From Thunnus maccoyii (taxonomy: Eukaryota; Chordata; Actinopteri; Scombriformes; Scombridae), in assembly GCF_910596095.1 (NCBI RefSeq), contig NC_056538.1, positions 7,496,001-7,560,000 on the forward strand: DNA of 64,000 nucleotides. Direction: 5' to 3'. Made by a program: the position numbers and the translations under genes. Below, piece after piece: positions 12,903 to 26,700 of the stretch (positions within the stretch are counted from its first letter, which is position 1; each line of letters opens with the position of its first letter). Below the pieces are notes generated by a model that saw only the letters and a program-made list of their open reading frames with translations, did no database searches and was not told where the DNA came from.

Positions 12903-13593
12903 TAAAGGCCCAGCTGTTTCTGGGCTTGACATCCACATGCAGGCAGAATGCCAGATGTCTCATTAGGCAAATTTGATTGGCTCGGTCATTTAGAATGCAG
13001 CGATGAGACGGTTCCATATGTGTGTACATGAAGCTGTGTGTGTGCACATTTACATAAGAGGCCCCCCGTATAACTATTTACATGTGTACATGCCCGATGT
13101 ATGTGCATTTATTAAGTATTCTGGTAACGTCTTTAAATCTACATGCTGTTGATTACATAATATAAAAAAATCAATATAACAGGAAATTACGGAGCTGGAA
13201 ATATTATCTAATGACAAAAAATAAGTGCTAATCAAGTCAGACGAAATGGCAAGCTGTTGCACTGAACTTTAATTTCCAGTTAAACTGCTGCTTCATCTCT
13301 TGTCAGTAATTCACCTTTCTCTGTCACTTCAACTACTTTCATCCTTCACTCCTTCTGCCACAAGTTTTTCAAAGGCCTTACCTACATCTGTCTCTGCAAA
13401 CGCATCAGCTTCAGTTGCTACTACATCTCACACGACACTACAACTCAACTCAACGGTTACCTTTAAGTGCTTCACTACTACTGTTGCTTCGACCTGTAAT
13501 ATGCTCACACTTAAAATCTTTAACATCCTTCAACTTCTACTGCCACTTCAACTGCTTCAAGTTCTTAGTATTACACTGTTACTAATAGGATAG

Positions 13594-14130
13594 GTTCACA
13601 ATTTTTCAAGTCTATGCTCAAATGAACACTGGAAATGTTTTGGATTTTTTTGCTGTAATCATTCCTCCTGTTCATACTGACCATTAGAAGATCCCTTCAT
13701 ATATATATATTACAATGTAAGTGACGGGGGACAAAATCCAAAAGCCTCCTTCTGTGCAAAAATGTATTTAAAAGAAAAAGTTAAAAGTTTAAAAGCTAAT
13801 ATGAAGCTTCAGTCATCCAAATGAGTCAAATTAAGTAGATATCTTTCAAGGTTATTCTTTTTAGTGCCACAGTTCCTCTTTTTGTTACTATACCTCCACA
13901 GCATGTCAACAGGGAAACACAAAGAGGGAATTTGATGCTAAAAAGACTGTAAATATGGCAGATATCCACTTGATATGACTAACTCAGATTGCTGAAGCCT
14001 CATATAAGCTTCAGATCAACTTTTAAATATATTTTTGCACAAAATGACTGTGTGGACATGCTGTGGATTTTCTCCCCCATCACTTACTTACCTGACTGTT
14101 GTTTTACAGACAGACTTCAAAAATTCATTT
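13594..14130. mobile_element. Palindromic MITE with long inverted arms (partly deleted)
   Basis: The left end reads GTTCACAATTTTTCAAGTCT (13594-13613). Near the right end the near reverse complement AGACTTCAAAAATTCA appears (about 14113-14128). Internally, CACTTAC-type sequence with ATTTTGTCCCCC on one arm (about 13716-13745) mirrors ATTTTCTCCCCCATCACTTAC on the other (about 14066-14086). GCACAAAAA and AAGCTTCA blocks are also mirrored. I recognise this as a foldback-like repeat common in percomorph fish. The right arm appears to have lost internal sequence. No transposase is encoded. Confidence 0.7.
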
Positions 14131-14639
14131 TCAACTATGTTTTGTGTTTCATCTTTCATTTCTCAGGCTTGAGAGATGCCACTTGTAAGACCTCAACTGC
14201 CAGTTTACCTTCTCTCTGTGCAAACTTTAGCTATGTAACACCTTTCATGCAAAAAATGCAGCTCAAAGTGCTTTTTGAAATAAAACAAAAAATTTTTTAG
14301 CTAGTTTAAATATACATATACAAAATACATTTGATAAACAATAGGAAAGTAAAATAATAAACATGACATCTAACTCCTTTACAGTAACTGCCTCAACTTC
14401 AGCTGCTACTTCTTTCTTTCTTTAATGACCTGCTTCTTCATCACTCTTTAGTGCTCCAACTTCTTAAATGCAGGTAAATTAAGACATTTCAACTATTACA
14501 AATGTTTTGTTTATTTCTTGACTGATGCATTCATTGGTATCTAGTTCGACCTGATTTGAAAGTATGATGTAATGTGTTTTATTGTTGTAAGTTGTTAATT
14601 TTGCACAGTGTAGTCTTATGAACAGTCTTATAAATAGGG

Positions 14640-15412
14640 CAGCTGGACAAGGTGAGAGAGCATCTGAGAGAGGGCACTGACCTGGCGAGACATCTGGAGC
14701 ATAGAAGGGCACCGAATCAAGTTTCTGTTGTGTTACGTGTATGAGGTCCTGCCTACGCCATCAACCGTCCAAACATGGGGGTTGGCAGAGAGCCCCAGCT
14801 GCACACTCTGCGGAAGGCCAGCCAACCTTGAGCATGTCCTCTTCTTGTGGCAGTCAAGTCTGGCGGATGGGAAATTCCGGTAGCGACATGACCAGAATCT
14901 AATACATTTGGCTGCTGGGGTGGAGCAGGCAAGAAAGAAGCCAAAACAACTTTGTAATGGCCCTTGTTTCATCCAATTTCTCAGGTCAGGGGATCAGTGC
15001 AGCAGTAGAGATGAGAAGCAAAGGGATCTTGGCCATGGCAAGCAACTGGGAGATGTGGATAGACCTTAAGAAGCAGCTCAAATTCCCAGAAGAGAGAACC
15101 CACACTAGCCTCAGACCATATATTGTCCTCTGGTTCAAAGGTACCAAGCAGGTGGTTCTTATTGAGCTTCAGTTCCCTGAGAGGAGAGGATGGAGGAGGC
15201 ACATGAACGCAAGCTAAAGAAATATCAGGCCTTCGTCTTCAAGAGCCAACAGAACAGATGGAAGGTGGCTGCAGGGGGCTTTGTAAGGCAGTCGGTCTGG
15301 AGAGCTCTTGGACTGCTTGGCTAGAAAGCAGCTTGTAGCCAACATCACCAAGCAGGTAGAGGCAGCATTCCAGTGGATCTGGATTAAGCAGAATGAGTGG
15401 TGGTGGAACTAA
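14640..15412 (+). pseudogene. Decayed non-LTR retrotransposon 3' end (RT C-terminus / restriction-like endonuclease)
   Basis: Read across at least three frames, this matches the C-terminal part of LINE polyproteins. Frame 1, about 14682-14880, holds TWRDIWSIEGHRIKFLL, then a zinc-knuckle-like C-x2-C-x7-H (CTLCGRPANLEH), then a stop just before RHDQ. About 14957-15180 holds NWEMWIDLKKQLKFPEE, LRPYIVLW and LIELQFPE. About 15190-15325 holds AHERKLKKYQ and VAAGGFVRQSVWRALG; a shifted end contains AFQWIWIKQNEWWWN and TAA at 15410-15412. The order CCH(C), RHD, P(D)...E is that of the restriction-like endonuclease of R2/R4-type LINEs. The PD aspartate is Tyr here and the last knuckle Cys is Trp, so this is a dead fossil. 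The clade is not certain. Confidence 0.72.
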
Positions 15413-15491
15413 CCTGGCGACAGATTAACAGCATCATAGAGTTGAGTGGTGGACAGTGAGGCTGGTACCAGAATGCTGGTTCTACTGTCAG

Positions 15492-15515
15492 CCCCCCCCC
15501 CCCCCCCCCCCCCCC
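15492..15515 (+). repeat. Poly(C) homopolymer, 24 bases
   Basis: Twenty-four consecutive C residues lie just downstream of the retrotransposon remnant. Pure C/G runs of this length are rare in vertebrate genomes; the minus strand is G24. Confidence 0.95.
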
Positions 15516-17794
15516 GAGATGTCATGGACTTAAATTGACAAAACATCAAGGAAGGGGGGTGCCCATATGAAAACCAGCAGAAGCCACTCAACTCATACCA
15601 GTTTGGAAGGAGATGTCTTGAGGGAGGTAAAGAAGGAGAGAGCAATGCCACTGGCTAACAGATGGCACAGTACCTGTAAAGGTGAGCCAGTTGCAATAAC
15701 CCTTATCGCACTTTGCATATTATCAGGTTTGTTTTTTATCTTGATGTCTGACCACAATCTCCACATCCTTCTTAGCCTTATAGATTTTACAAAAGTGACG
15801 CAATACTCTGCAAGAGTGTGTCGACCAAAATAAATTACAGTAAATTTTACAAACTCTTGGTTGCATTTCACATTGAAATTTCAACCTAAAACAACTGCTT
15901 AAATATTTCAGATATTATGCATAGATATTGTGAGAACTTAACTTGAGTAAGATCAGCATAATGGACTTTTACTTAGACGATTCTGCTCCACAGCTTGACA
16001 AACAGAGACACTGACCTGTGCTGACAGTATAGTGTTTCACAAATTGGTTGATAAACTGCTGGAGTCCTAATTGAGTTTAGGAATGCCAATAAATCTAGGC
16101 ATGTGTGTGTGTGTGTGTGTGTGTGTTGTGTAGGCTACATGTGTATGTGCACCTATAACTCACATGTGAGAAGGAATCTCAAAAAACAAATCTACTGGGA
16201 TCTACCAGCTGGACAGGAGTTACAACACAGACTGATATTGTTTGTCAGCATATTTTAAAACCGTATATATCAACCAGATTTTATTCTTGGCTCTGTGTCA
16301 CATATTTCCCAGTACAAATATGGTGCTTCAATGAAAACATAACTTGTGTCTTTTATCCTACAGACTGTGAATGAAAACATTTTAAGAGGTTACAGGCTGT
16401 ACTACTCACAAGAGGGTTTATACTGCTCTCTAGTGGTCAAAAGGGAAAACACATATTTGTGGATTACTTCTAGGTGAGCTTGTCTTGGTAAAACCTTTGA
16501 TATGCACTTTTGTTTTTTAAATAAATTTACAAGGATGGAGCAGTACATATATATACATTTAGAAAAGGCCAAAGCTCAGGTGGTATTTCAACAGTATTAA
16601 ATTTAATCTTGATTAATAAGAAAGACTTCACTAAGTGAGGGAGGAACGGAGTCGACACAAAGGGCATGCTCTTGCAATAAAAGGTTGTACAACATTTATA
16701 CAAGCATACCTAATATCAAGTCGTTGTGGTGAAGATTATTTAAATTTTTTAATTTAGATACTAGATTTTCTAGGCGTCCTTGAGGCAGAAGAAAGAAAAC
16801 AGAAAAAACATACCTTTCACATGAGGTATAATGGCTAACACAAACAGTTGCCTAATTATACATCCAGCAGACACGCAGACACTTTCACATTCATTTTGAA
16901 ATTGTGTTTATTAGCTGTTGTTACTTTCATATTAATATATTAACAAGTCAAAAATTGCATTAGATTAAATTAATAAGCATATTAAAAAATCCCAAATGAT
17001 TTTGCACCTTACAAAATGTAACCTAAATATGAGCGTTATCAGTATTCTGAATAAGGTTTGCCAAATCTCCTGCATCAAATAACATTTAAGCTTGCTTGCA
17101 TATCTATGCATATCTGGGAAAAAGTGGATTGATGGCTGATGACTGGGAATATACTATTAATGGATCAATGTGATCAATTATTTGATGTACAAAAGTCACC
17201 AAATTATCAGCTAAAAAGGAACAATACATTTTTTTTATGTGGTTTCAACAACACACGAACACTTCTCTTCTTTACAGTTCAACTCACACACACCGCCCAA
17301 CTTCTTTGGCTTGTGACCTCTCAAACTGATGCAGTATCTACTTGTGACCCCCCATTTCAGGTTATGGTCCTAAGTGTGGACATGAATTGGGTGATTTTTC
17401 CTACTCAGATTGTTGAATTTGAAAGGTTTTTAGAACCCTGAAGAGATGTAAATATCCAGTACCTGACAAGAAAAAGGTTTGAGAAAAATTAAGCAGATTT
17501 TTTTTCCTCTTTCTTTGTCCCTTTTAGATTTTGTGACCTCCCGACTGCCAGGTTGGGATCCTCAAACTAATACCACAGTATAATAAGTAACACACATTTT
17601 GATAATTCACTGACACCAGTGTGATAATGACACTGATCTTTAGCTTTCTTTGGCCTCTTTAGAAGAGGAATGATGGGCATGATGGGATATGCTGGGAGTT
17701 TATGTGGAAGCTTCAGGGAGGGTTCAACCCAGTGAGAAAATGCTGAGGTAATTTCACCATCTTCAAATGTGTGGTCCAAAGGTAATAATGTTTT
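15516..17794. other. Intergenic DNA and probable rinl 3' UTR
   Basis: AT-rich sequence with a (GT)n run at 16102-16126. The right part, from about 16917, is probably the 3' UTR of rinl on the minus strand: TTTATT at 16917-16922 reads AATAAA on that strand and is the first such hexamer I find below the rinl stop. I recognise no coding sequence. Confidence 0.4.
16917..16922 (-). terminator. Candidate polyadenylation signal of rinl (AATAAA)
   Basis: On the minus strand this hexamer lies about 870 bases after the rinl stop. No canonical hexamer was seen between. Motif evidence only. Confidence 0.3.
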
Positions 17795-20700
17795 TTATCT
17801 CAGGCCCTCCTTTGTCCTCATCTCCTGCTCCAGCAGAGTCTGCTGCTGCTGTCCTTTCGCTGTCTCCTCCCTCAGCGTCTGCAGAGCATTTGTGCTGCTT
17901 TCTGTCTGCTGCTGAGACTCAACATCAACACAATCTTTTTCTTTCTTACTCTCCTCTTTACTCCCAGTCTCTGTTTCAGAGTCCTGTGAGCCCCTGTCAC
18001 GGCACACCTGCCTGCGAATGGTCCGTCGGTTCTTGCTGCGACGAGATTGGTTGCAGTGCAGGGTGCGCCTGCGATGCCATTGATTGAGAGAGTGTTGGGC
18101 TTCAACGCTGAGCTGACGGGCAGCCAAGCGTGGCCGGAAGCTGCTGATGTAGTAGAGAGAGGCGTATAGAGTTGTAAGGTAGTAGCCTCCTGTTGACATG
18201 GGGAATACAGAAAGAGGGATGGTCTGTGAGTTCTAATTGTAACTTAGCAGTAGCTAAATCTCTATAATCAGTGGGAAACCATCTACTAAATGAGCAATTT
18301 AGAAAGGATTGATTTGCACTGGCTATTCGTAAACACTTCACCAAGTTTGTATGTAAAGTCCTTTCTAATTTCTAAATGATTACTAGCTAGTTTTAATCTA
18401 GTGATTTACTTAAACTGGTTGGACCATTACATTTTAAGCAATGTATTAGCTTGGAGATGTTTTTATGTACACATTAAGTAGTATGTGAGTTAAGAAGTTA
18501 GTGATATTCAAGCGGTTTGAGTGAGAAATATCTGATTAGGCAAATCTAGCTGACATTATTTGGTTATTAGCAAACCATCATTGCCATATTTTGTCATTTG
18601 AGATATGTTGAGTTATTTTTGTTTTAAATGTCATTTAAAATCTTCCCACTTTACATCATTATTAAACTGCATTGCAAATGTCAGGTCAGATAAACTGGTC
18701 GTAGTTATGTTAGTTTTGTCAGCTGGTTCAGTCAGCTATGCAAAAGTTACAACTATGTAGCAGTTACTGGGTGTAAACATTTATTACCAGCTAATCTTTA
18801 GAACTAGTTTTGATTTGGTGATGCGTAAATCTCCACAACACTAGCACTTACAGTTAAGTTCAAGCCAGCTTATGAATCAACCAACCTATCCACTACAGTG
18901 TATTTTGGTGGTCATTTGTGTATAAGCAGCAGGATGAGTGCATCTGCCGTACCCTCTCCCTGTAGCTGTGTGGGGTCCAGCAGCTCCATCATGTAGTCTG
19001 TGTCTTGCTGTAAAGTGACCACTTCACTACGCAGCAGCACCCATGTCAGGCAGGGCAGGAAGTCATCTGCTCCAAACACCACACCTGTGTGAGAGGAGAG
19101 GACAGGATAGTTTAGGATAGAAAGAGAAGAGGAGACTTTGACTTTACTGTGATTTCCACATTTAGCATATAAAGAGAGGTTCTCTCTTCTGGGCTACCTG
19201 AGGTTACATTAGCATTCATGCTGTGGTAGATGCTCTTGCAGACTTTGAGCAGGATCTGGACCTTCTTGTTCGGGGAGTAGGCTTCATGCATACTAGCCCA
19301 CCTCTGCTGGATCCGCTCCAGGGTCACAGAGTCAGGAACTCCGACTCCTGCTGACCCCCCTAGCTCCTTCACCCCGTTCTCCTCCAGCACACGCAGGTTG
19401 TTCTGGAGTCCCTCAAGACTGCCGTCATTGGTACGGGAGATGTAAATGCAGGAGTAGAGGTGTGTGGACACGGGCTTCAGAGCCACCTTGTGCAGGGAGA
19501 GCTCCACCAAGGAGTCTAAAGAAAAGGTACGTAAGTAAGTTAGAGGCCTCTTGATGAGAGCCAACAGTACTAACCAATGATCCACTGAGTTGCAAGATAA
19601 CAACATATGTTCTGTCATTATATTAATGAACACTGTATTGAAACGTACATTTATATTAATGTATTGTCAAGGTGATTGTCAGCTCACTCACCAATCTCTG
19701 AGTCATTTAAGTCAGTTATGCCATCCAATATTGCCTGGATTTCTGGATAGTCCAACAGTGTCTCCCTCAATGATGTGAGCGATGACCTCACTTCCTGTAA
19801 GAACTCTGACCCCGTGACCCCCCCAGGATCAGCCCCTTTTTTCAGTGTCATCTCCGCAAATCCTTTTACAGCCTCTGCAAACGCCCCACCTCTCCGCTCG
19901 CTCAGCTCCTGCACACGATTGATTAGTCTTTTCTTCTGACATACCAGCCCACCAAGAGCCTGACCCACCGCTGAGAGGCGATGTATGACTTTGTCAGCCA
20001 ACCGGTGCGCCGACGGGTGGTGGGGTGTGGGGCTTGGCGTCTGAATCTCCTGTTCCTCCTCTATGCTGCTGATTGACAATGAATCGAGCTCCAGCGATGG
20101 GGGCTGAAGAAAGGAGGAAGGCCTGGGTGGAGGCAGCCAGACTCCATCCTCGATCCAGGACACCCTGTGAGGAGACTGAGGAACTGGGCTGCCATGGTAC
20201 TGCAGCTCAGATGCTGGGCTGTCAAAACTGACAGGCATGGAGGGCAAGCTCTCAGTGCTCTCTCTGTCGGAGAAGCTGGAGACAGAATCTCGGCTGGGTC
20301 TCCTGAGGACCACCCCTGCTGAGGCAGCTGATGTTGAGGAGAATGGTGGTGAATCTGCTGATTGGGCTCTGATTAGACCTGGACATAGCAAACAGAGATT
20401 ATGAACACCACATGGGCAGTGACTTAACTGAACCCACATAAAAACCTGGACAGAGTAACTGATATATACATATATGACAGAATCAATAATGTTTTGGAGC
20501 ACAGAAACACACTGTGGGACCAACTCTTACCCATTTTTTTCAAAATTTTCCACATAAAGTGAAACTGCACATGTGATTTACCATTGTATTTAAAGGTCAG
20601 TTCACCTAAATTATATAAAGACTGTTTCCGTTTTATCTGTTTTGAAATAGTGAAGAAATGATCCCCATTTCAGAGATTTTTGCTTATTTGTTTTCTTGCA

Positions 20701-23700
20701 GAATGCAACAACTCCTGTGTCTGTTTGCTAAAAATGAAGCTACAGCCACAAGACGATTAGCTTAGCACAAACACTGAAAGCAATCCACTACCAGCACTTC
20801 TATATTTTGTTAATGAATACATTATATCTAGTTTGTCTGATCCTTACACAAACAAAAATTGAAAATTTTACAGAATATACAGAAATTAGGTGCTGGTGGA
20901 TTTTTAAAAATTTCAGACAGAACCAGGCAAGCTGTTGCTTCCAGTCTTTATGCTAAGCTAAGTTAATTGCTTTGTTTTGTTTAGCTTCATATTTAGTGTA
21001 AAGATTTATAAGTGGTATCATTCTCTCTATCAAAGGGTGCTGTTGCTGTTGAGTTTTTTCAAATTATTATTACTACGTGCATAGTCAAACATCACTACAT
21101 GTAGGTGAGCAGCAGTAACAGCAGAGTTCTAAATAAATTCTACATTTATGCACAAAAGTAACACATCCTGACCTGAGCTCTCAATAATGGCAGCAGAAGG
21201 TTCCTGGTCCAATGAGATGGCTCGTTTACTCTGTATCCCTGCCCCTGCCCATGTACGGGTGGTGCTGAGGCGTCGCTCTCGCCTGTAATTTAATGGCTGT
21301 GTGGGGGACTGAATACCAGCTGTCCGGTTTGTCAGCCACTCATCTCCATGTTCACGAAGATAGAGAGGATTGATGACACACAGGGCTCCGTTGGTGGACG
21401 TCAACTACAGAAACACACAAACAGTAATGAATTAAGATGGTGTGACAACACTGTACTCCATCAATTTAAAGCTGTATTAATTTATTTTTTGGGCCACTTG
21501 GGGGCAGCTGGACAAGCTTTAAGCACAGCATTGACATATTATCCACCTTATAAAGCTGATATGGCAAAGTTGTTAGCAAATAGAAGCCTATTTACACATC
21601 CAGCAGACAGAGACCAACATTAGCTTTCATTTTGAGTCTTGTTTCTGGAGACCTGAATGTAGATGAATGTAGTTCTGTGTGGCTCTTTAACTGCTAAATG
21701 CTCCACTACATTTTCCAGCTAGCCATTAACTTTGTCTGGCTGCTGTTTATCGACTAGAAATTAGTTGATGAGAGTGGAATATGTGGGCCCAACAAAACTA
21801 AACAATGAACTTTAGAAATGCTTAAATGCTTCACAGAACTGAGTAAAACTGCAGAGACGAGTGATAATTCTCTGTGAGTTCAGCACTACAAATGACCCCT
21901 TCCACATTAAACATAGTCATTTGATCCATGATTAATACAAAAATATTGATAGATGCAGCTTTAAGGTATTGAGAAACAAGCTGCCTCACTTGCAAGCACA
22001 AAGAAATAAGGAAGTTGTTGCACCACTATACACAAACCTGTATGGAGCACATTACAGTGCTTGGCTCCCTTTGGGTCATTTCATCAGTCTGCAGGTCAGG
22101 TGGTGTACAAAGCCAGGTTTCTGCATTAAATAAGACAGCTTTCTATCAAACAACATGATTCCCAATGCACTTTAGCTATGTCGGTTGGTCAATGGCAACA
22201 AATCAAACGGTAAAAAAGGATCACTGATTCATAGAAAACTCAAATATACTTTTCAGATTTTTGAAATACTTCTCCTGGGAGAGGATCAAGAGTAAGACAC
22301 AGATATGGAAGGACTCACGAGGTTCAAGCTGAGAGAGACGATCTTTGTTCCTCCCGGTTACACTGGAGATCCACTGAGGAAAGGATAGACAAAGAGCCAA
22401 CACGTCCCTGACACAGAGGAAGAGATGAGGGAGATTAGATATATTAAATGGCTAATCTTACAAGTTTGCATAGACGTTGAAATGGTCACAGTTCTGTTGC
22501 AGTCCAAGCATTTGCTGATTAGCTTTTCAACTAACTTTAAAATATGAAAAAAATAATAATAAAAATTGGAGTTAGGATATTTTAGGGAGCTTTTATAATG
22601 TGGTTAGTCATAGTAAAAAAACAAACATATAATCATAGCAATATATCAGCAATTCAATATCACATGTTTACTAAAGGCTTGTTTGCTTGTTAGCTCTATG
22701 ATATACTGTATCTAGGGTCAATGTGGACGTTTTAATTACACTCAACAAATAAAAAGGTATCAGTGATACAGCAGGTCCTTACCTGGTCAGAGAGTAGAAG
22801 ATCACCAGCTGAGCCAAGTCCGAGAAAGACAGACGAGACTCAGACAACTGGAAGACTAAGAGAGAAACAGAGAGAGAGTGGGTAGCATTACTGTGCTCTC
22901 AGTCTAAAATGTTTAGTCGAAAAATTACATTCCTGGAAACATACTGACACTTGAACCAGGAAACCTAAAAGGGGACTTCTAAAAAATTAGCCAGTGTGAC
23001 CAACCGTTGCATCAGTTTTATTTTCACACCAACAATTACATCTGTTATTTTCTGATACCTTGTGGTTTCTAAAGCTGAGCAGGTTGCTTCTGCAGAGAAG
23101 TAGGAGTAAATCTGGCTGTAGATCAGATAAGTAACAAAGATGGGAATAAACACTTTAAGAACCAGAATTTGCAGTTTGAAAGTTCCCTGGAGGCGTGTTT
23201 GGTTTAATTCATATCTGATTACCTGTAGAAACTTTGCCTGTTTCTGTGATCTGTGCTGTATTTACACTCACATTCAACAGCAGAAAGGAAAACTATGACA
23301 TTGCTGGGTTACTGCAATTGTTTATCTGTCTTATCAGTCTGTCCGTTTTGGCAGAAGTAATGATTCATTAAATAACCACTAAATGTAAAATATAAGGAAG
23401 TTGGTAACTGAACCATGCCCACATGCACGCACGCACATACAGAAAGAAATATATTTGCATGTAGTCAGTCCATACCTGTTTCTGTGCATTTGATATCATA
23501 ATCAAGAACTGCTTCATGCTCTCCTCCAGCAGACACGCACAGAAGGCTGGGCTGAGATGTCGCAGAGTCCCGCACAACCAGGAAACTCTGAAGGGAGACA
23601 CAGTGACTCATTTCAGTATCAGAAGTGTTACGGAAGCTTGTTGAGCAGGAAGCCGTTTTCTCCTAAATGTTCATACTGGCAACTACACAGCAGGGTAGAG

Positions 23701-26700
23701 AGGTCTGATTTTGAAAGTTAGTCATAGCAGGTTGTTGATATGACCAACCTCAACGTCACATACACCACAAATTTCCAAGGGTTCATAAGTGCTGAGAAAT
23801 AATAAGGGGCTTGAGAAATATGACTCTATAGTGGCTGGTTAATACTATCTGAGTTTGGACCCACAGTGGCTTTTGTTGTGTTATAGGTGTTTCTTTTGCA
23901 AATATATTAAAATAACTAAACTATTAATTATACAATTAAAACCTTTGTGAGTGGCAGTAATGACAGTTTCGAGTCCACTTGAGGATGCCCCTACCAACTT
24001 TTCACAGCAGGGTTTGATTGATTTGATCCATCTGTATGACAACTGCATCTATATTTATATCTCATGTGATATAATTGAAAACTAAGGTAAAAGCTAGCTA
24101 GTAAGTGGACCTTGAGTGGAAATTGTTATGTCAAACTGCTTTTTACAAGGTCAAGAATATACTTGATGTTTAGGATGTGATCAATTTCTTTAAGTCTTCA
24201 TAGAGATGCCCTCAAACTATTTTTAACATCTCTTGTGTGGAGTTAAAGTGGAGTTAAAGTCTGAGTCTTTTTAGGGTTCCTCTGTTCAGCGTTACCAAAT
24301 CTGTAACCGGTTGGCTGATACCTGCTGCTGAGAAGCATCCCCATTGCCACGTTGCCGGCATGCTTGCTAGGAATGGTTATAACTATGAAATCAGCAGTAC
24401 CTGCTTTTAGCCATGCTAGCTCCAGGGGTGGCAATATCAGTCTGTCAGCCGGTCGCTCTGTCCGCTACTTTGGTCCAGGCTGAAATATCTCAGCAACTAC
24501 TTAAATGGATTGTCATGAAATTTGGTTCAAACATTCATGGTCTCCAGTCAAAGAAGCCTACTGACTTTGGTGATTCCCCTGTCTTTCCTCTCATACCACC
24601 ATGAGTTTGAAATTTGGGGTTCTGAGTGAAATGTCTCAACAATTATTGGATGGATTGCCATGAAATTTGCTACAGAAATGAACATTCCCCTCAGAATTAA
24701 TAGTAATGATACCTTAAGTTTTCATCTAGTGCCATCATCAGGTCAACATTTTAATTTGTCCAATACTATGGTTTATGAACAAATACCATAAGCCTCTGTT
24801 AAGTGCTTGTTAGCAAATGTTAGCATGCTAACAAGCACTAAGATGGTGAAAATGCTAAACATCAAATTGTTTGTCACTGCGAGCATGTTAGCATGCTGAC
24901 TTTAGTATTGAGCTCAAAGCACCACTGTATCTAAATACAGCCTCACAAAGCCACTGGCATGGTTGCATCTGTACTTCAATTTGTAATACATTTGCAAAGA
25001 TTCTTGCAATAATGTTTTCACTGAATAATTAAGGGCTACTCCAAATAGATATTTTTAGATATCTGGATATAGATATAGGAAGAAACTTAATCTATTTTAA
25101 ATAAAAGGCCCCTAAAATCTATTTTCTCAATCAGCATCTTACTATGAGTGATGGGGTTCTACAAGAAAACACAATAACACAATTTTCTGTCAAAGTTACA
25201 ACACTTGGTTATTTCACATGAAAGATCTCTTTGGTTTTGTTTTCCTCTGTGCTCTTCACACAGGTTTGAGGTGGGCGGAGCTCACTTGGAAAAAAGTGAA
25301 AAAAAAAAGTCACATGTTTCCATGCACCAATCTCAATTTTGCAACATTTGAATTACAATCTAATGACAGTTGCGGGGTCGTTTGGGTGTGTTGCCCGACA
25401 TCAATCAAATCTTATCTGAGTTTTTGAAGTCAAATGGTCTGAATATCTTCACACGATCATGATCTTATCAGATTGCCTTTTTGGAAACGGCGACTAAAAC
25501 AGAATAAACTGTAAATTTAGACATAATTAACTTGGGTAAAACAAAGCACATGCAATCCAAAGTACAGCAAACCAACGGCTCACTCATAGAGTTACATCAC
25601 CACAACTGAATTCAGAGTGTTCTCAAACACCAGCACGCATTTATACACAAACAGAGGAAGTGGCTTTTATGCTCAGCTTGCACAGAAATAGAGACAAGTT
25701 CACTGCAAGTCACCAAACTTTGAACACACACAGAAACACATCATGGCATCTGAACATGTTTATACGAACAAATATTTCTCCGTTGACTCATAGAGGCAAC
25801 TTTTAGTCACTCATAGACTCGATTAATAGGAAGACGTGTCGGAAACCATTCAAGCAGAAATGAACAAATGAACTTTTTTGTTTAGCTTAGTATTTGAACT
25901 CAGAAAACTCAGCTGTACTAAAACAACTGTGATGTACATAAGGACATTGTTAAAACTCTTAGCTTCCCTTTGAGAGTATTTGCACTAAAAAACAGACTCT
26001 TTCCCATTCGCTGTGATCACATACTCACAAGTCAATGCGTTAACTCTGCCAGTTAGAGTTTTGCATTTCTGGCTAATTATTTGCGTGTCACGCTTTCAAA
26101 TCAACAAAAAAAAAGCATCATCAATACAGTATATACACAATCTACCTTTGTCTTTCCTACTCACGTTCTCTCTTTGCGGGAGTTTTTCACACTTTGCAGT
26201 TCATTTTGTAATGTCATTTCCCTGATATGCACACGCTTTTATTCTAAACTACTTCTGCATTTAGCCCCAAAAGTAGTGTTTTTTTTTCATTGTCAGATGT
26301 CAAATAGAAAAAGGAACTAGTTTTGTTTCGCAGATATGTGCATGTCAGCACTCAGTCAGACTAAGGGCACATCTGCTGTTACAGAAAATTGAAGTGAAGC
26401 ACACAGACATCCATACAATATGTTTGCTGATTGAAAAATAAGGATTGCAAATGTAACTGAGACTCTTAGTTTCATATAACAGCTGGATGGATGGATAAGT
26501 AGCAAACTGACCAAGCAATGACAGGATGATATAAGTTTAATGAATGAAGGGAACAGGGAGAGAAAGTAAAAGGGAGGAAAAAGAGGACACACAGAGAGAT
26601 GGGAAAGTAGAAAGATTGGATGTGGACAGTGAGCCCTTAGCCCAAAGGCCAGTTCATTAGATTTTCATGATGATCTGAATTTGGAATTTTGGTCATAATA

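Larger units (their letters stand above)
12055..13590. other. Intergenic microsatellite-rich DNA
   Basis: GT tracts occur at about 12355-12374, 12719-12748 and 12845-12902. No exon is recognised. Short open frames here come from the dinucleotide tracts. Confidence 0.6.

Noticed and set aside
15567-15833. 88-codon frame after the poly(C) run
   Set aside because: Considered as the 3' end of the LINE remnant, but it does not match LINE protein and the element's frame ends at 15412.
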